A stretch of 64,000 nucleotides of DNA, taken from assembly GCF_030816485.1 (NCBI RefSeq), contig NZ_JAUSYC010000002.1:186001-250000 (forward strand), read 5' to 3'. The notes below the pieces were generated by a model, which saw only the letters and a list, made by a program, of their open reading frames with translations, was not told the origin of the DNA and ran no database searches. Positions 36,925 to 46,856 of the stretch are shown here, in pieces (the first letter of the stretch is position 1; every line of letters begins with the position of its first letter). The position numbers were made by a program, and so were the translations under genes. The DNA is from Arthrobacter sp. B1I2 (lineage in GTDB: Bacteria > Actinomycetota > Actinomycetes > Actinomycetales > Micrococcaceae).

Positions 36925-39900
36925 TTGAAAGACCCAGCAATTTGCCGCCCGGTCGGGGCTGCCCTCGCACTTTCCCTGCTTGTCGCGACTGCGACTGCCG
37001 GGGGCGCAGCCGCAGCATTTCCTCAGGCACCTTCAACCGACACCTCGCAAGGGTTTACGTTCCCAGGAGCAACCTTTGAGGAAGGAACGTCGCCGTCTCT
37101 GCCCGGGGGCTGGAGCCAGAGCGGACCGGGGACGGCCTCTACTGGCACGACTTCGGCACGCACGGGAAAATCAGGTGCCAGAATCAACTCTGTCTCTGAA
37201 ACTGACGCGACGGTGCTCACCTCCCCCGCCGTGAAGCTGAAGAAGACTTCTGACGTTGTTTACTACCGTGCGCTGGTGCGGCCAGGGGAAGGGTCACCGA
37301 GGGTTGAACTTCGGGTCCGGTTCACAGCGGCGAATGGTGATGAAGTAGGCCAGCAGGTTTCCGCCCCTACGGCGATGAAGCCAGGAGCCTGGTCCGAGAT
37401 ATCCCTGACAGCCGCCACCCCAGCTGACGCGAAGGACGTGCAGGTCTCGATTCACGTCTTGGGAGCCGCCGCCGTGGATGTCGATGACATTTCCCCCGAC
37501 GTCCGTCAGCAGCGGGAACTGGTGCCTGATGGAGGGGCAGAAACTGCTACCGATAGTGGCCAGACGGCGCCGGCCGGTTGGTCCCCGGCATCAGTTCAAT
37601 GGACCCCTGTATCAGTCCCGAACCCGTCAGCAGAATCAGGGACAACTAGCCCGGAAAACTGGAAGACGTTTAATTACTCCGCAGCCAAAGCCACGATGGT
37701 TTGGGACAAAGCGGTAGCCCACACTGGCACAAAATCACTGCGCATTGATGGCGTCCCAGGGGGCATCGGTGACTGGCAGCAGGTCAACTATGTCCCGATC
37801 TCTCCAGGCACTTACAAGTTCGGATTCTGGATCAAAGGACAGGACGCGGCCCCTGGTGACATCCGGCCCTTGGTGATTTTCCGTAACGCCAACGGCCAAA
37901 CGGTCGGTGGCGACCGGATCATCCAGAACACTGTGTCCTCCTCGGACTGGACCTATGTTGAGTCAGTATTGGCAGCACCGGCCGGTGCCGCCTCGGTCCG
38001 CATCGACTACCGGCTCTACAACGGCGGGACCGCGTGGTTTGATGACATCACCATCGCGAAGCAAACGACGGTATCTGGCGTTGCCGAGGGAAATACAGCC
38101 GGTACGGATTCGGGAACTGCCCAGACCGGGCAAAATTCCCTGACTCTCATCAATAAGTCGGAAGGCGACCAGTCGGTTCTGGAGTCCTCGCCCATCCCGA
38201 TCGAGCGGCTTGCCGGTTATGACTTCTCCGCCGGAGTGAAGACGGACTTGGCCAACGGCACGGCCACCGCCGGGCTGAAGTACCTGGACGCCAACGGCGT
38301 CACGCTCAGCGAACAGCTGACACAACCCGTGAGTGGCGCTACGGGATGGCATGCCAGCGGCCTGCAGGGCTTTCCTCCCGCGGCAGCAACCGAGGCGCGC
38401 GCATTCGTTCGGCTCACGGGCAAAGGCCAGGCCTGGTTCGATGACATCTCTCTTATCCGTAGCACCGTCGTCAACCAGGACGCCCAGACAATTGCCCGAC
38501 CGTCACTGCTGCTGGACAAGTCTGGGGTCAAGGCTCTGCAGGACCGCGTCAAAACAGGCGTCGTTGGCGAGGAGTACCAGCGCCAGCTCGCGTTGTCCCA
38601 AAAATGGACTGTTGAACAGCTGAAGGACCCGGCGTACTTGGCCAACCCACACAGGGGTCAAAGCAACATCTACACGGTCCCGGCCGGCGCCACCAAGATG
38701 CGCTTGTCCTTCAACGTTGAGGGTAAAGGATCGACCATGGTCGATGCCATCACCCTCACGTCCTTGGCCAACGGTCAGCCCGTGACAATTCCGGACAACA
38801 GTTTCGAGGAATTCGGCTCAGGCGTCAGCCCCTGGACTGCGACAACGGCGGGTGCTGAGGTCAGCAAGACCAGCGATTGGGCCGCAGCCGGAGCCGCATC
38901 CCTCAAATACACCGGGGCTTCCCCCGCGGACAAGGCCACTGTGTCCTTGAACCAGGACCTTCCGGCAACAGCAGGGGCGCGCTACTCCCTTGGTGCCACG
39001 ATCAGCCAGCGTGGACTCATTGAAGGTGCCGGGCTCACGTGGAGCGTCTCATACACGAATGACGCCGGGGCACCAGTCGGGCCAGCCTACAAGGCACCTG
39101 CCTACAACTGGGACACGCACACCCGGTGGGATTCACCACTGTTTGAGGCAACGCAGGCAAGCGCCAACGTGTACCTCGTAACCGGGGACGAAGAAGCTGC
39201 CCAAAAGGCGATCCTTGGACTCAAGTACCTCATTGGTGAATCCATTTGGGGTATGAACTACGCCCTCACCACCGGGGGCAAGCCCAACGGTGAGGATGGC
39301 TACGGGGCCGTACACTTCGGCCGCGCCATGGGAGGTTTTGCCCAGGCCCTGGACCTCGTCATCAACTCCAAATCCATGAGCGCCACCGACCGCGCCTGGC
39401 TAACTGACCGGCTCGGCTGGATGCAGGACACCCAGATGAACCTGACCTACTATGACCGCTCCACCGAAGCAGGCAGGATCTCGAACTGGAATCTTGACCG
39501 GGCCATCGGCGTCGGTCTTGTCAGCATGGCCCTCCCGAACCTGACCTCATCGGCCACGTACCGGGCCCACGCCCAGGGCGAAGTTGAATGGACCCTGGAG
39601 ACAGTCGTCGGGGAGGACGGGGCCTTCCCCGAAACCATCCGCTACCACGCCGCCCCGCTGGTGAGGCTCGTGCCGTTTGCGCAGGCCCTCAAACGGGCCG
39701 GCGGAGTAGACCTGGTCAACAACGACAAGCTGAAAAAGATGTTCTCCTTCCTCGTGAACATCCAGACTCCCATCGATTCGACCAACACCAAGGCCCCGGG
39801 AACCGTCCTGATGCCCGCGATCGGCGACGCTGACTACAACGAAAAGCCCTACCGGATCCTCGGCTGGAACGCTGCCCTGTACAAGGATTCCGACCCGGAG

Positions 39901-40947
39901 CTTTCCGCCGCCATGCAGTGGACCTGGAACCGGGCAGGGTCACCGATGGCCGACACCGGCGCCAACCCCTGGGCACTGCCGCCACTGCTCAACACCGACC
40001 CCGCCCTGCCCTCCAAAGACCCGGCCCTGTCCTCGTCCGCGATCAAGAGCGTCGGGTACGACATCCTGCGCGACAAGGTAGGAACAGCCGACGAGAGCTA
40101 CCTGATCATGTCCAACACCCCCCGGCCCCTGGGCCACAACCACGATGACCGCACCGGCTTCTCCCTCTGGGGCAAGTCCGTACCGCTTGCCCTGGACTCG
40201 GGCGTTGGAGGCTACTTCAACGGCGACAACGTCTGGTTCAACAGTGCAGCGGCCCACAACGTTGTCCAGTTCCAAGCCGCCGGCGCCTGGCAGGGTACGG
40301 CCCCGTCTGTGGAAACACCTGTCCGCTACTACTCGGACAAGCTCGACCTGGTCCAAACCGGCGGTGCCACGCCGGGTGCAACCGACTACCAACGGAACAT
40401 GATCCAGCTCAAGGGCGGATTCGGCGCCTTCCTCGTCTGGGACCGCATCAAGTCCTCCTCACCGAGCCGGTTCAACCTGCACACGCTGACCACGTCAATA
40501 GACCAGGCCCCCGGGTTGCTTACGGCCCACGGTTATCAGGGAGTGGATCTGGATGTCCACCTCCTCGGATCGGCGCAGCCCTCGGTCGGCCTCGACAAGG
40601 GCAAAGTCTCCGGTGACTGGCCGCAAGAGAACCAGCAGTGGCTGCAGCTTGGCCAGCCTGCCGGAACAGACCACACGGTCTTGCTCCAGCCACGGGCGAA
40701 GGATGCAAAGCCAATCGAAACCATCGAACGCCCAACCGGCTCCGGGACCCTCAAAGCGTTCGAGCTTGTCGCTGCAAACGGAGAGCGCGCCCTGGTTGTC
40801 CTCAACAGCGGGGACACCACCGCTACCACCGAGCTCGGACTGACGGGAGGCTGGACGAGCGCTACCCCCGAGGCAAACGGCTCCATCAACGGCACCAGCG
40901 TGAGCGTCAGCGCTCATCAGGCTCTGGTCCTCATGAAGGCCTCGTAG
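36925..40947 (+). CDS. Secreted multidomain polysaccharide lyase, heparinase II/III-like
   Basis: 1340 residues from TTG 36925 with GAAGGGG upstream; in-frame codons back to 36862 precede the signal peptide and lack an RBS. Residues 1-31 form a Sec signal ending GGAAAA. Residues about 35-540 contain several beta-sandwich, carbohydrate-binding-like modules (SLRIDGVPGG, TAWFDDITI, QAWFDDISL repeat the same ending). From about 570 comes an all-helical toroid (NWNLDRAIG near 853, ETIRYHAAP near 904), then the heparinase II/III beta-sandwich with LGHNHDDRTGFSLWG near 1068 and AAAHNVVQF. It should cleave a uronic-acid polysaccharide outside the cell by beta-elimination. Monocistronic, with its own operator and terminator. 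Confidence 0.8.
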   Translation: MKDPAICRPVGAALALSLLVATATAGGAAAAFPQAPSTDTSQGFTFPGATFEEGTSPSLPGGWSQSGPGTASTGTTSARTGKSGARINSVSETDATVLTSPAVKLKKTSDVVYYRALVRPGEGSPRVELRVRFTAANGDEVGQQVSAPTAMKPGAWSEISLTAATPADAKDVQVSIHVLGAAAVDVDDISPDVRQQRELVPDGGAETATDSGQTAPAGWSPASVQWTPVSVPNPSAESGTTSPENWKTFNYSAAKATMVWDKAVAHTGTKSLRIDGVPGGIGDWQQVNYVPISPGTYKFGFWIKGQDAAPGDIRPLVIFRNANGQTVGGDRIIQNTVSSSDWTYVESVLAAPAGAASVRIDYRLYNGGTAWFDDITIAKQTTVSGVAEGNTAGTDSGTAQTGQNSLTLINKSEGDQSVLESSPIPIERLAGYDFSAGVKTDLANGTATAGLKYLDANGVTLSEQLTQPVSGATGWHASGLQGFPPAAATEARAFVRLTGKGQAWFDDISLIRSTVVNQDAQTIARPSLLLDKSGVKALQDRVKTGVVGEEYQRQLALSQKWTVEQLKDPAYLANPHRGQSNIYTVPAGATKMRLSFNVEGKGSTMVDAITLTSLANGQPVTIPDNSFEEFGSGVSPWTATTAGAEVSKTSDWAAAGAASLKYTGASPADKATVSLNQDLPATAGARYSLGATISQRGLIEGAGLTWSVSYTNDAGAPVGPAYKAPAYNWDTHTRWDSPLFEATQASANVYLVTGDEEAAQKAILGLKYLIGESIWGMNYALTTGGKPNGEDGYGAVHFGRAMGGFAQALDLVINSKSMSATDRAWLTDRLGWMQDTQMNLTYYDRSTEAGRISNWNLDRAIGVGLVSMALPNLTSSATYRAHAQGEVEWTLETVVGEDGAFPETIRYHAAPLVRLVPFAQALKRAGGVDLVNNDKLKKMFSFLVNIQTPIDSTNTKAPGTVLMPAIGDADYNEKPYRILGWNAALYKDSDPELSAAMQWTWNRAGSPMADTGANPWALPPLLNTDPALPSKDPALSSSAIKSVGYDILRDKVGTADESYLIMSNTPRPLGHNHDDRTGFSLWGKSVPLALDSGVGGYFNGDNVWFNSAAAHNVVQFQAAGAWQGTAPSVETPVRYYSDKLDLVQTGGATPGATDYQRNMIQLKGGFGAFLVWDRIKSSSPSRFNLHTLTTSIDQAPGLLTAHGYQGVDLDVHLLGSAQPSVGLDKGKVSGDWPQENQQWLQLGQPAGTDHTVLLQPRAKDAKPIETIERPTGSGTLKAFELVAANGERALVVLNSGDTTATTELGLTGGWTSATPEANGSINGTSVSVSAHQALVLMKAS

Positions 40948-40961
40948 GGCCACGAAGGCTC

Positions 40962-41007
40962 AAGGTTAGCTGAGGCGGCGCGAGAAGGTTCCGCCTCAGC
41001 TAACCTT
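40962..41007 (+). terminator. Strong terminator of the lyase gene
   Basis: Perfect 17-base stem AAGGTTAGCTGAGGCGG / CCGCCTCAGCTAACCTT with a 12-base loop, starting 15 bases after the stop. Confidence 0.92.
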
Positions 41008-41035
41008 CGAAGCTGAAAGCTGGCACGGCGCACAA

Positions 41036-41078
41036 AAGGCCGGTGGAAATGGCATTATCAGCCATCTCCACCGGCCTT
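41036..41078 (-). terminator. Terminator of the leftward Lpl operon
   Basis: AAGGCCGGTGGA / TCCACCGGCCTT, a perfect 12-base stem that continues inward as ATGGC/GCCAT. It is placed just beyond the stop at 41096 of the leftward gene. Confidence 0.88.
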
Positions 41079-41095
41079 CCGGCATTCCGAGAAGA

Positions 41096-44000
41096 TCACG
41101 TCCCTTGGCGTTCGCCTAAGTCTGAGCCGTCCGGGATTCCCAGCAGGAGCTCACGGCTACCGACCGTCCGGCCACCGGGCCCTTTACCCACAACCTTGTA
41201 CCTGCAAGGCCTTGAGGGTGCGGGCAAGACAACGGAGGTCTGCCACAAATTCTCGCCAGCCAGTGACAGGCCATCCTCATCAACACGATAAATATCGAAG
41301 ACGGTAACCGCCTTGGGCTTGTTCCAGGCCAACTGAACGGTCGATTCCCCATACGCAGCTGTCAGCACCGGGATGCCACGCGGAAGGGTCGAGATGCCCA
41401 CGGCCTCAAACACGGCCTCACCGGCTACACACACGCCGGCGTGCACGACTTCCGCCATCGGCACGGTGTCCCGAGCGACCCGCTGCCACAAACTGCCATC
41501 AGCAGAAATAAGTGCGGTGATTTGGTGGCCCTCAGCGTCGCGCTGCAGCCGGAGCCATGGCCGGGCCGGAACCGGCAGGCCGCGGACCTGCCAGGTGTAG
41601 GGGCTTCGCGTCTGCCCCCCGCCTGCGTCATCGCCAGGGTTTCCCGCGCCGAAGTCTTCGCGGCTATCCAGGGTGCGTGTGCGCAGCACCAGGGAGCCGT
41701 GATCGAGTCCGAAGAACACGTAGCGGGCACGCCCTGTCAGGTTCTCCCGCAGCCACACCCCTGCCGCGGGTGCACCATCGGTTAGACGGGCCGTGACCTG
41801 GAACGATCCTTCTGCCAGAGCCGTTGCGGCCGCCACAGCGTCGGCTCCTTCGCGCAGATAAAGGTTCGCGTCATCGCCACCGGCAAAACCGGCCGCCTGC
41901 ACTCCCCTGAACTCATACCTGTCTGTCGAGGCTCCGATCAAGGCAGCAGTCCCCCGCCCTATCAGGGCCGGCTGAAGGCCTGAGCCCCCGGTGCTCGGCA
42001 GGGCCGAACACCGCACCGGCCGGGAAGGCAGCCCAGTTCCAGCGGTGCCGTTTGCGGTGACGGTATAGTCGGCCGGGGTCTGGTCGTCGGCGTCAAGAAC
42101 TGCCGACGTACCCCGGATTCCTTCGGCCACAATTTCCGGTTCGGAGTGTGCCTCCGTCTTTGCAACGGTGTAGCTTGTCGCTCCTGCAACTGGCTTCCAG
42201 CTCAAGCCGACTTTCCCGTGCCCGGGCGTGGCGATGACCGCCGGGACGCGGGCAGGCGCGATCAGCGTGCCGCATGGCGACATTCCTGTTTTGAAGACGA
42301 CAGCGGACAACGGCTCCAGCGTCAGTTGCCCATCCGCCACGGGAAGCCACGCCCCGCTGACCAGATCCTGAATGCCAGCGTGGTCGTGGTCAAAGGGCAA
42401 CGTGACAGCAACGGAGCGCCTGTTTCCATAGCTGGTCCGGGTGGTGTTGATCGCAATGAAGTACTCACCCAGACAGGCGGTGGCAAGCTCAGGATAGGCC
42501 GAATAGGGGTTGTCCTCGACGAAGTTGTCACGCCTGATCTCCCCGACACCGGGCTGCGCGGCCACGGGAAGGAGTTCCCCCGTAAGGGCGAAAGGCCGGC
42601 CTTCTATAACTTCGTCCAGGGCCTTTTGCCGGTATTCCTCACGGGTTGTGCCCCGGATCGCCACGTAGCTGTTGGTCATGTCGACGTCGGCCTGGAAATG
42701 GAGGAGCTGTTCGGTACTTCCGTACTGCAGGTGGGCCCTGCTTGCGCCCGACACTCCAGTGTTTCGCTCCAGCAGGTTTGCAAAGAGATGGGTGTCGCCG
42801 TCACGCACAGAAACCAGCAAATTGTCGATGTCGACCCACGCGAAGGATGTGTTGTCCCAGCCCGCTTCGACGCCGAGTTCCTTCAACTCCTGCGCCGAGA
42901 AGGCGTCCAGATGCGCGTGGGGCAGGATGCGGCCGGCACCGGCAGACCCGATAACGGCTTCCCTGCCTCCGGTGAGGTAGTGGAAGGTTTCCTGGACCCG
43001 GAGATCGTATTTGAGCTTACGGTCGAGCCAGCGCCGCTGGAATGAGTCAAAGAATTGCGCGTCCAGCAACTGCTGTTGGGCGTAACCGGTCGCTTCCCTT
43101 GCATACTCGCGGTACTCTTCCCATTCCGGCGCGGAGTACCGGTCCGGGTTCCGTGCCATGAATTCTTCCAGCGCCGCGTAGCGCAGGGCGGCGCCGGATT
43201 CCTCGTCGGTGCCGTAGGCCGGGCGGCCCGGGTAGTCGCTGTTCCGGTCATCGACCACCTGCTGCATGAACATGGCCCGCTGTCCGGCCGCTGTTTGTCC
43301 CTGATACCGGGTGAATCCCCGCGCGTGCAGGTTCTTCAAGGCCACTTTCAGGATGTCGTCGTTCAGTTCTTCGTCGCCTGCGTGTCCGAGAGTCCGAAAG
43401 AACCAGCAGGGGAAGTAGTTTGTTGATTCGCCGTACACTCCGACGTAGCCGTTTTCACGGGTAAGCCCGGCCAGGGTCAGTCCGTAGTAGTGCGGCCCGT
43501 ACGGCATCCTGCGGACCTGATTGCCGTCGCCGGTGAGTTTGCTTTGGGCCAGGCCCTTCATGATGATCTGGGCGTAGTCTTCGGTGTATTCGGCGTTGCC
43601 GTCGTGATGAAAAAGCGAGTGATGCACCTCGAGTTCGCGGCCGTCGGGTCCGATCAGGACTTCCTCGCCGAGGAACGGCGCTGTCCCCAGGAACTCGCGG
43701 ACGATGCGGTGGCTGCGTTCCTTCCCCTGGTAGAAGGGCGAGCCGATGACGCGAAGTCCTTCGTGCGCTTTCCAGGCACCTTCGTAGGTGTACATCACCT
43801 GGTTGTAGATGTAGCTGAGCCGGGAGCGGGCGAAGTCAAAGTTTGCTTTCAGGACGCGTTCCCATGCCGCCTTCCGGGTCAGCGGGCCGCCGTCCCAGCC
43901 GGTGTCCGCAAGTGAGGTTCTGCCCTCTGTGCTGCCGGTGGAAAATGGCTCCGCCAGAAAAGATTCGAACTCTCCGGAACCGTACACATCCTTGTCAGCA

Positions 44001-45049
44001 ATCAGGTTCTCGACGATGTACAGCGCCTCGCCGAGGGCCGCGTAGTAGCCGCCCCAGTCTGATTGGTGTCCCCCCGTTCCGAGCAGGAGGACGTTTCCGT
44101 AGTACTCACGGGTGTAGTGGTCGATGGTTGCAAAGATGCGCCGCAGCCCCTGCCGTTTATGCTCCTTGGTTGTGGCGGGCGACCATTCCAGCAGGAGCGC
44201 TTCGGCGTAAAAGCGAAGGTCGTCGTCGTACCTGCTGATGGCCAGCGGCTCACCCCGATCAAAGCGGGCTTCCAGCGCGTTGAAGTGATCCTTTTGCCAC
44301 CGGCGGAAACCGCGGACCATGGCGGTTTCCTGCTCAAGCGGCGCTCGTTTTGGCTTGACGTAGGAGGGCTGCGGTGCATCGTCTGCTGAGGAGTGCGGTC
44401 CGGCCAGCAGGGTTGAGGGGGACAGCGCAGCGACGGTGTGTGTACCGGCGGAGAAAAACCGCCGTGAAATATTGGTGGCCTTTTCAAATCCGGTCTCTCC
44501 CGCGAGGGTCCGGTAAGACAGGACGTATGTCCTGAGAGTGATTTCGACGACCTGCTGCCCGGTGGTTGAAGCCAGCGGAAGCGCGGCGGTCGAATGGAAG
44601 AACCGGCCGGGCAGACCGCCCCGTGTTCCGACGTTGATTGGTTCGTAGTCCCCGACGGTTCGGTAAGCTGCCTGCTCGCCGTTAACAAGGATCAAGGTCT
44701 TGTAGGCCGATGAGTCCTCGCCCCAGAACTTGACCGTAAGGTAGTTCTGCTGGAGCGGGTCGACCTTCACGGTGAAGCGCAGGTCTGCGAGCCTGGTCGC
44801 CGCCGGTTGAAGGGGCAGTACTATCCTGCCTGGCTCACCGGGCTGTCCGATGAGTATCGTGTCAGCACCCGTGGGGAGCGCCGGGGTCTCAACACCCATG
44901 TCATCCGTGATGACGATGCTCGCCTCACTGTTGAGCGCGTGCTCGGCCTCGGATTCTTCGCGGCCGAAGTCCACGAAATCGAGCCAGTAGTCGGGGTGGG
45001 CTCGTCCGGTGTCCTGCGCTTGGGCATTCAGGCCGATGGCGGATGACAT
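41096..45049 (-). CDS. Unassigned 1317-residue multidomain carbohydrate-active enzyme candidate
   Basis: No signal peptide or membrane segment visible. The first 250 residues are beta-rich (YWLDFVDFG, RIVLPLQP). Residues about 260-740 are helical with aromatic-rich blocks (GTGGHQSDWGGYYAALG, EVHHSLFHHDGNAEYTEDYA, YGPHYYGLTLAG), reminiscent of the alpha/alpha toroid of polysaccharide lyases. Residues 760-920 form a beta domain (ILPHAHLDAFS, TLEPLSAVVFKTG). The C terminus has two FnIII-like modules (VGLSWKPVAGATSYTV, VQLAWNKPKAVTVFDIY) around a DUF1349/LamG-like domain. I cannot name the family. Last gene of the Lpl transporter operon, so it probably acts on the oligosaccharide that this importer brings in. 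Confidence 0.75.
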   Translation of the reverse strand: MSSAIGLNAQAQDTGRAHPDYWLDFVDFGREESEAEHALNSEASIVITDDMGVETPALPTGADTILIGQPGEPGRIVLPLQPAATRLADLRFTVKVDPLQQNYLTVKFWGEDSSAYKTLILVNGEQAAYRTVGDYEPINVGTRGGLPGRFFHSTAALPLASTTGQQVVEITLRTYVLSYRTLAGETGFEKATNISRRFFSAGTHTVAALSPSTLLAGPHSSADDAPQPSYVKPKRAPLEQETAMVRGFRRWQKDHFNALEARFDRGEPLAISRYDDDLRFYAEALLLEWSPATTKEHKRQGLRRIFATIDHYTREYYGNVLLLGTGGHQSDWGGYYAALGEALYIVENLIADKDVYGSGEFESFLAEPFSTGSTEGRTSLADTGWDGGPLTRKAAWERVLKANFDFARSRLSYIYNQVMYTYEGAWKAHEGLRVIGSPFYQGKERSHRIVREFLGTAPFLGEEVLIGPDGRELEVHHSLFHHDGNAEYTEDYAQIIMKGLAQSKLTGDGNQVRRMPYGPHYYGLTLAGLTRENGYVGVYGESTNYFPCWFFRTLGHAGDEELNDDILKVALKNLHARGFTRYQGQTAAGQRAMFMQQVVDDRNSDYPGRPAYGTDEESGAALRYAALEEFMARNPDRYSAPEWEEYREYAREATGYAQQQLLDAQFFDSFQRRWLDRKLKYDLRVQETFHYLTGGREAVIGSAGAGRILPHAHLDAFSAQELKELGVEAGWDNTSFAWVDIDNLLVSVRDGDTHLFANLLERNTGVSGASRAHLQYGSTEQLLHFQADVDMTNSYVAIRGTTREEYRQKALDEVIEGRPFALTGELLPVAAQPGVGEIRRDNFVEDNPYSAYPELATACLGEYFIAINTTRTSYGNRRSVAVTLPFDHDHAGIQDLVSGAWLPVADGQLTLEPLSAVVFKTGMSPCGTLIAPARVPAVIATPGHGKVGLSWKPVAGATSYTVAKTEAHSEPEIVAEGIRGTSAVLDADDQTPADYTVTANGTAGTGLPSRPVRCSALPSTGGSGLQPALIGRGTAALIGASTDRYEFRGVQAAGFAGGDDANLYLREGADAVAAATALAEGSFQVTARLTDGAPAAGVWLRENLTGRARYVFFGLDHGSLVLRTRTLDSREDFGAGNPGDDAGGGQTRSPYTWQVRGLPVPARPWLRLQRDAEGHQITALISADGSLWQRVARDTVPMAEVVHAGVCVAGEAVFEAVGISTLPRGIPVLTAAYGESTVQLAWNKPKAVTVFDIYRVDEDGLSLAGENLWQTSVVLPAPSRPCRYKVVGKGPGGRTVGSRELLLGIPDGSDLGERQGT

Positions 45050-45061
45050 GGGGTCCTTTCG

Positions 45062-45089
45062 GGACTGATAGTGCGGTTTGGACTGATAG
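45062..45089. repeat. Short direct repeat GGACTGATAG x2
   Basis: Two identical 10-base units, 18 bases apart, in the 135-base gap just upstream of the 1317-residue gene. May be a regulator site or chance. Confidence 0.4.
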
Positions 45090-45184
45090 GTGCTGGCCCG
45101 AGTCGCCGAATGGTGGCCGGGCGTGCGGGAATGGCCTTCACCGAGACCGTTCCCGCGGGCCGGACATAACCTGAAATAAAGGGT

Positions 45185-46813
45185 CTATCCTGCGGCCAGG
45201 GCTTCCTCGAATTCCTTGCGTGCCTGGTCTCCCCCGGCTGCCTTCCATGCCGGGACCAGTTCGGATTTGATCGCCGTCACGGGCTTGCGGCCCAGCACCA
45301 CGTCATTGATGGCGGTAGTGATCAGCGTGTTCAGCTGTGCTTTCTTGTTGCTCCAGGTGTCGGAGAAGAGGACAAGGCTGGGGTCATTGATCAGCATGGG
45401 TTCAGTCTTGGTCTGGAATTCGTGGATGAGCTTGGTGCCGTCCTCGAAGCCGGGGTTGAACTGCGGTATGGGTGCATTACTGAGGTAGCTGAAGCTGATG
45501 CCTTTTTCGGCCTTTGCCAGATCCGTGGGGGTGATAACACCGTTTTTGTCGGTCCAGTGGAGGTCCTTGACGCCGTAGGTGACGTTGAGGTGTTCCTGGC
45601 TGCCGAACGGTGAAGCCATGTAGTTGGCGATTCGAAGCATTTCTTTGATGCGCTCGGCGTCGTCGGTCTTTGCGAATGCGGTGAAAAACCCGTACGGGCT
45701 GCCGGCGTGAAGTACGGCTGACTTTCCTTTAGCGGCCGGGGCCACCCAGGGCGCAACCTTGGTGCCCGCTTTGACCGCTGCAGCGTACACGCCGGGCCAG
45801 CCGGTGGCGCTGCCAAGAGTGGTGGCCACGTTGCGGGCGGCAAAGAGCCGGTTGCCGTCCTCCACGGTGATCCCGTCGGGATGTATCGATCCGTCCTGTT
45901 TGACCTGGGCGGCCCATGCCAACGCCGCTTCGAACTGTTCGGTTTCGATCTCGTGGGTGAACTTCCCGCCCTCTTCCCGCCAGTTGTTTGGAGACCCGTT
46001 GCCCAGGCGCCCGTAATACGCGGCGGAGAAGGGATTTGACACTCCCCAGAGAGACTTTCCGGGGTCAGTCACGGCTTTCAGAGCCTCACGGAGCTCCTCG
46101 AGGTCGTGGGGTGCTGTCGTTACACCTGCCGCTGCGAAGCTGTCTGTGTAGGCAAGAATGGGAGCACCACCGGTGGGCCGCGGGCACGGAACACCGTAGA
46201 TGCCACCGTTGAAAACAGTTGCCTGCCACGCCTCGGTGGGAATGTTGGCCAGGTTCGGGTAGTCCTTGATGGCATCGCCCGAAACGTGCGATGTGATCTC
46301 GGTGAATTTGGATTTCAGCAGGGCAGGCGTCTGCGGGATCGGATAGTTACTGCCGAAGGTGACCATGTCGGGTATTTGGCCGCCGGCGACAACGGTCTGG
46401 ACTTTCTGCAGGTACGAGTCAGCCAGAGTGGTCTGGACGTCCAGGTCCGCGTTCAGCTCCTTGTTCATGAATTGCCAGTATTTGTTCTGCTCTTTCGCGG
46501 TTCCGACCGCCCCAAAGGTCAGGGTGAGAAAGCTGAGGCTAGTGCCGTTGCCCGGCGCCGCGTCCACGGTCCTCTTCAGATCATCCAGGGGGTACTTGAA
46601 AAATCCGGCCTGGATCGCTGCGCCCTTGCCGGGCAGATCCGCCTCAACCAGGGAAGAGGGAATGTATGCCGGGAGGGCTACTTTGGTGTTGGCGGCAGTG
46701 TTTCCGGTGGAGGAACCACCACCGCAGCCGGAGAGAAGCCCGGTTCCAACTGCTCCTCCCAGCAGGACGGCTGCGCTGAGGAATCCCCGTCGGGATGGTT
46801 TGAGTACGGTCAT
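45185..46813 (-). CDS. Extracellular solute-binding lipoprotein, LplA-like
   Basis: 542 residues, the large size typical of LplA-type oligosaccharide binders. The N terminus has a twin-arginine-like RRGFLSAAVLLGG and lipobox LLSGC, then a Gly/Ser linker. Mature features include FLTLTFGAVG, YWQFMNKELNADLDV and PDMVTFGSNYPIPQ. It captures the oligosaccharide at the outer face of the membrane for the two permeases upstream. RBS AAAGGAG. No ATPase is encoded here; such systems usually share a general MsmX/MsiK-type ATPase. Confidence 0.93.
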   Translation of the reverse strand: MTVLKPSRRGFLSAAVLLGGAVGTGLLSGCGGGSSTGNTAANTKVALPAYIPSSLVEADLPGKGAAIQAGFFKYPLDDLKRTVDAAPGNGTSLSFLTLTFGAVGTAKEQNKYWQFMNKELNADLDVQTTLADSYLQKVQTVVAGGQIPDMVTFGSNYPIPQTPALLKSKFTEITSHVSGDAIKDYPNLANIPTEAWQATVFNGGIYGVPCPRPTGGAPILAYTDSFAAAGVTTAPHDLEELREALKAVTDPGKSLWGVSNPFSAAYYGRLGNGSPNNWREEGGKFTHEIETEQFEAALAWAAQVKQDGSIHPDGITVEDGNRLFAARNVATTLGSATGWPGVYAAAVKAGTKVAPWVAPAAKGKSAVLHAGSPYGFFTAFAKTDDAERIKEMLRIANYMASPFGSQEHLNVTYGVKDLHWTDKNGVITPTDLAKAEKGISFSYLSNAPIPQFNPGFEDGTKLIHEFQTKTEPMLINDPSLVLFSDTWSNKKAQLNTLITTAINDVVLGRKPVTAIKSELVPAWKAAGGDQARKEFEEALAAG

Positions 46814-46856
46814 GTCATTTCTCCTTTGAAAAGTGATGCGGGCTTCGTAGCGGGGG

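Noticed and set aside
45062..45089. Direct repeat GGACTGATAG as a CRISPR or regulator array
   Set aside because: Only two short units; kept as a minor repeat, not an array. No CRISPR array was seen in the window.
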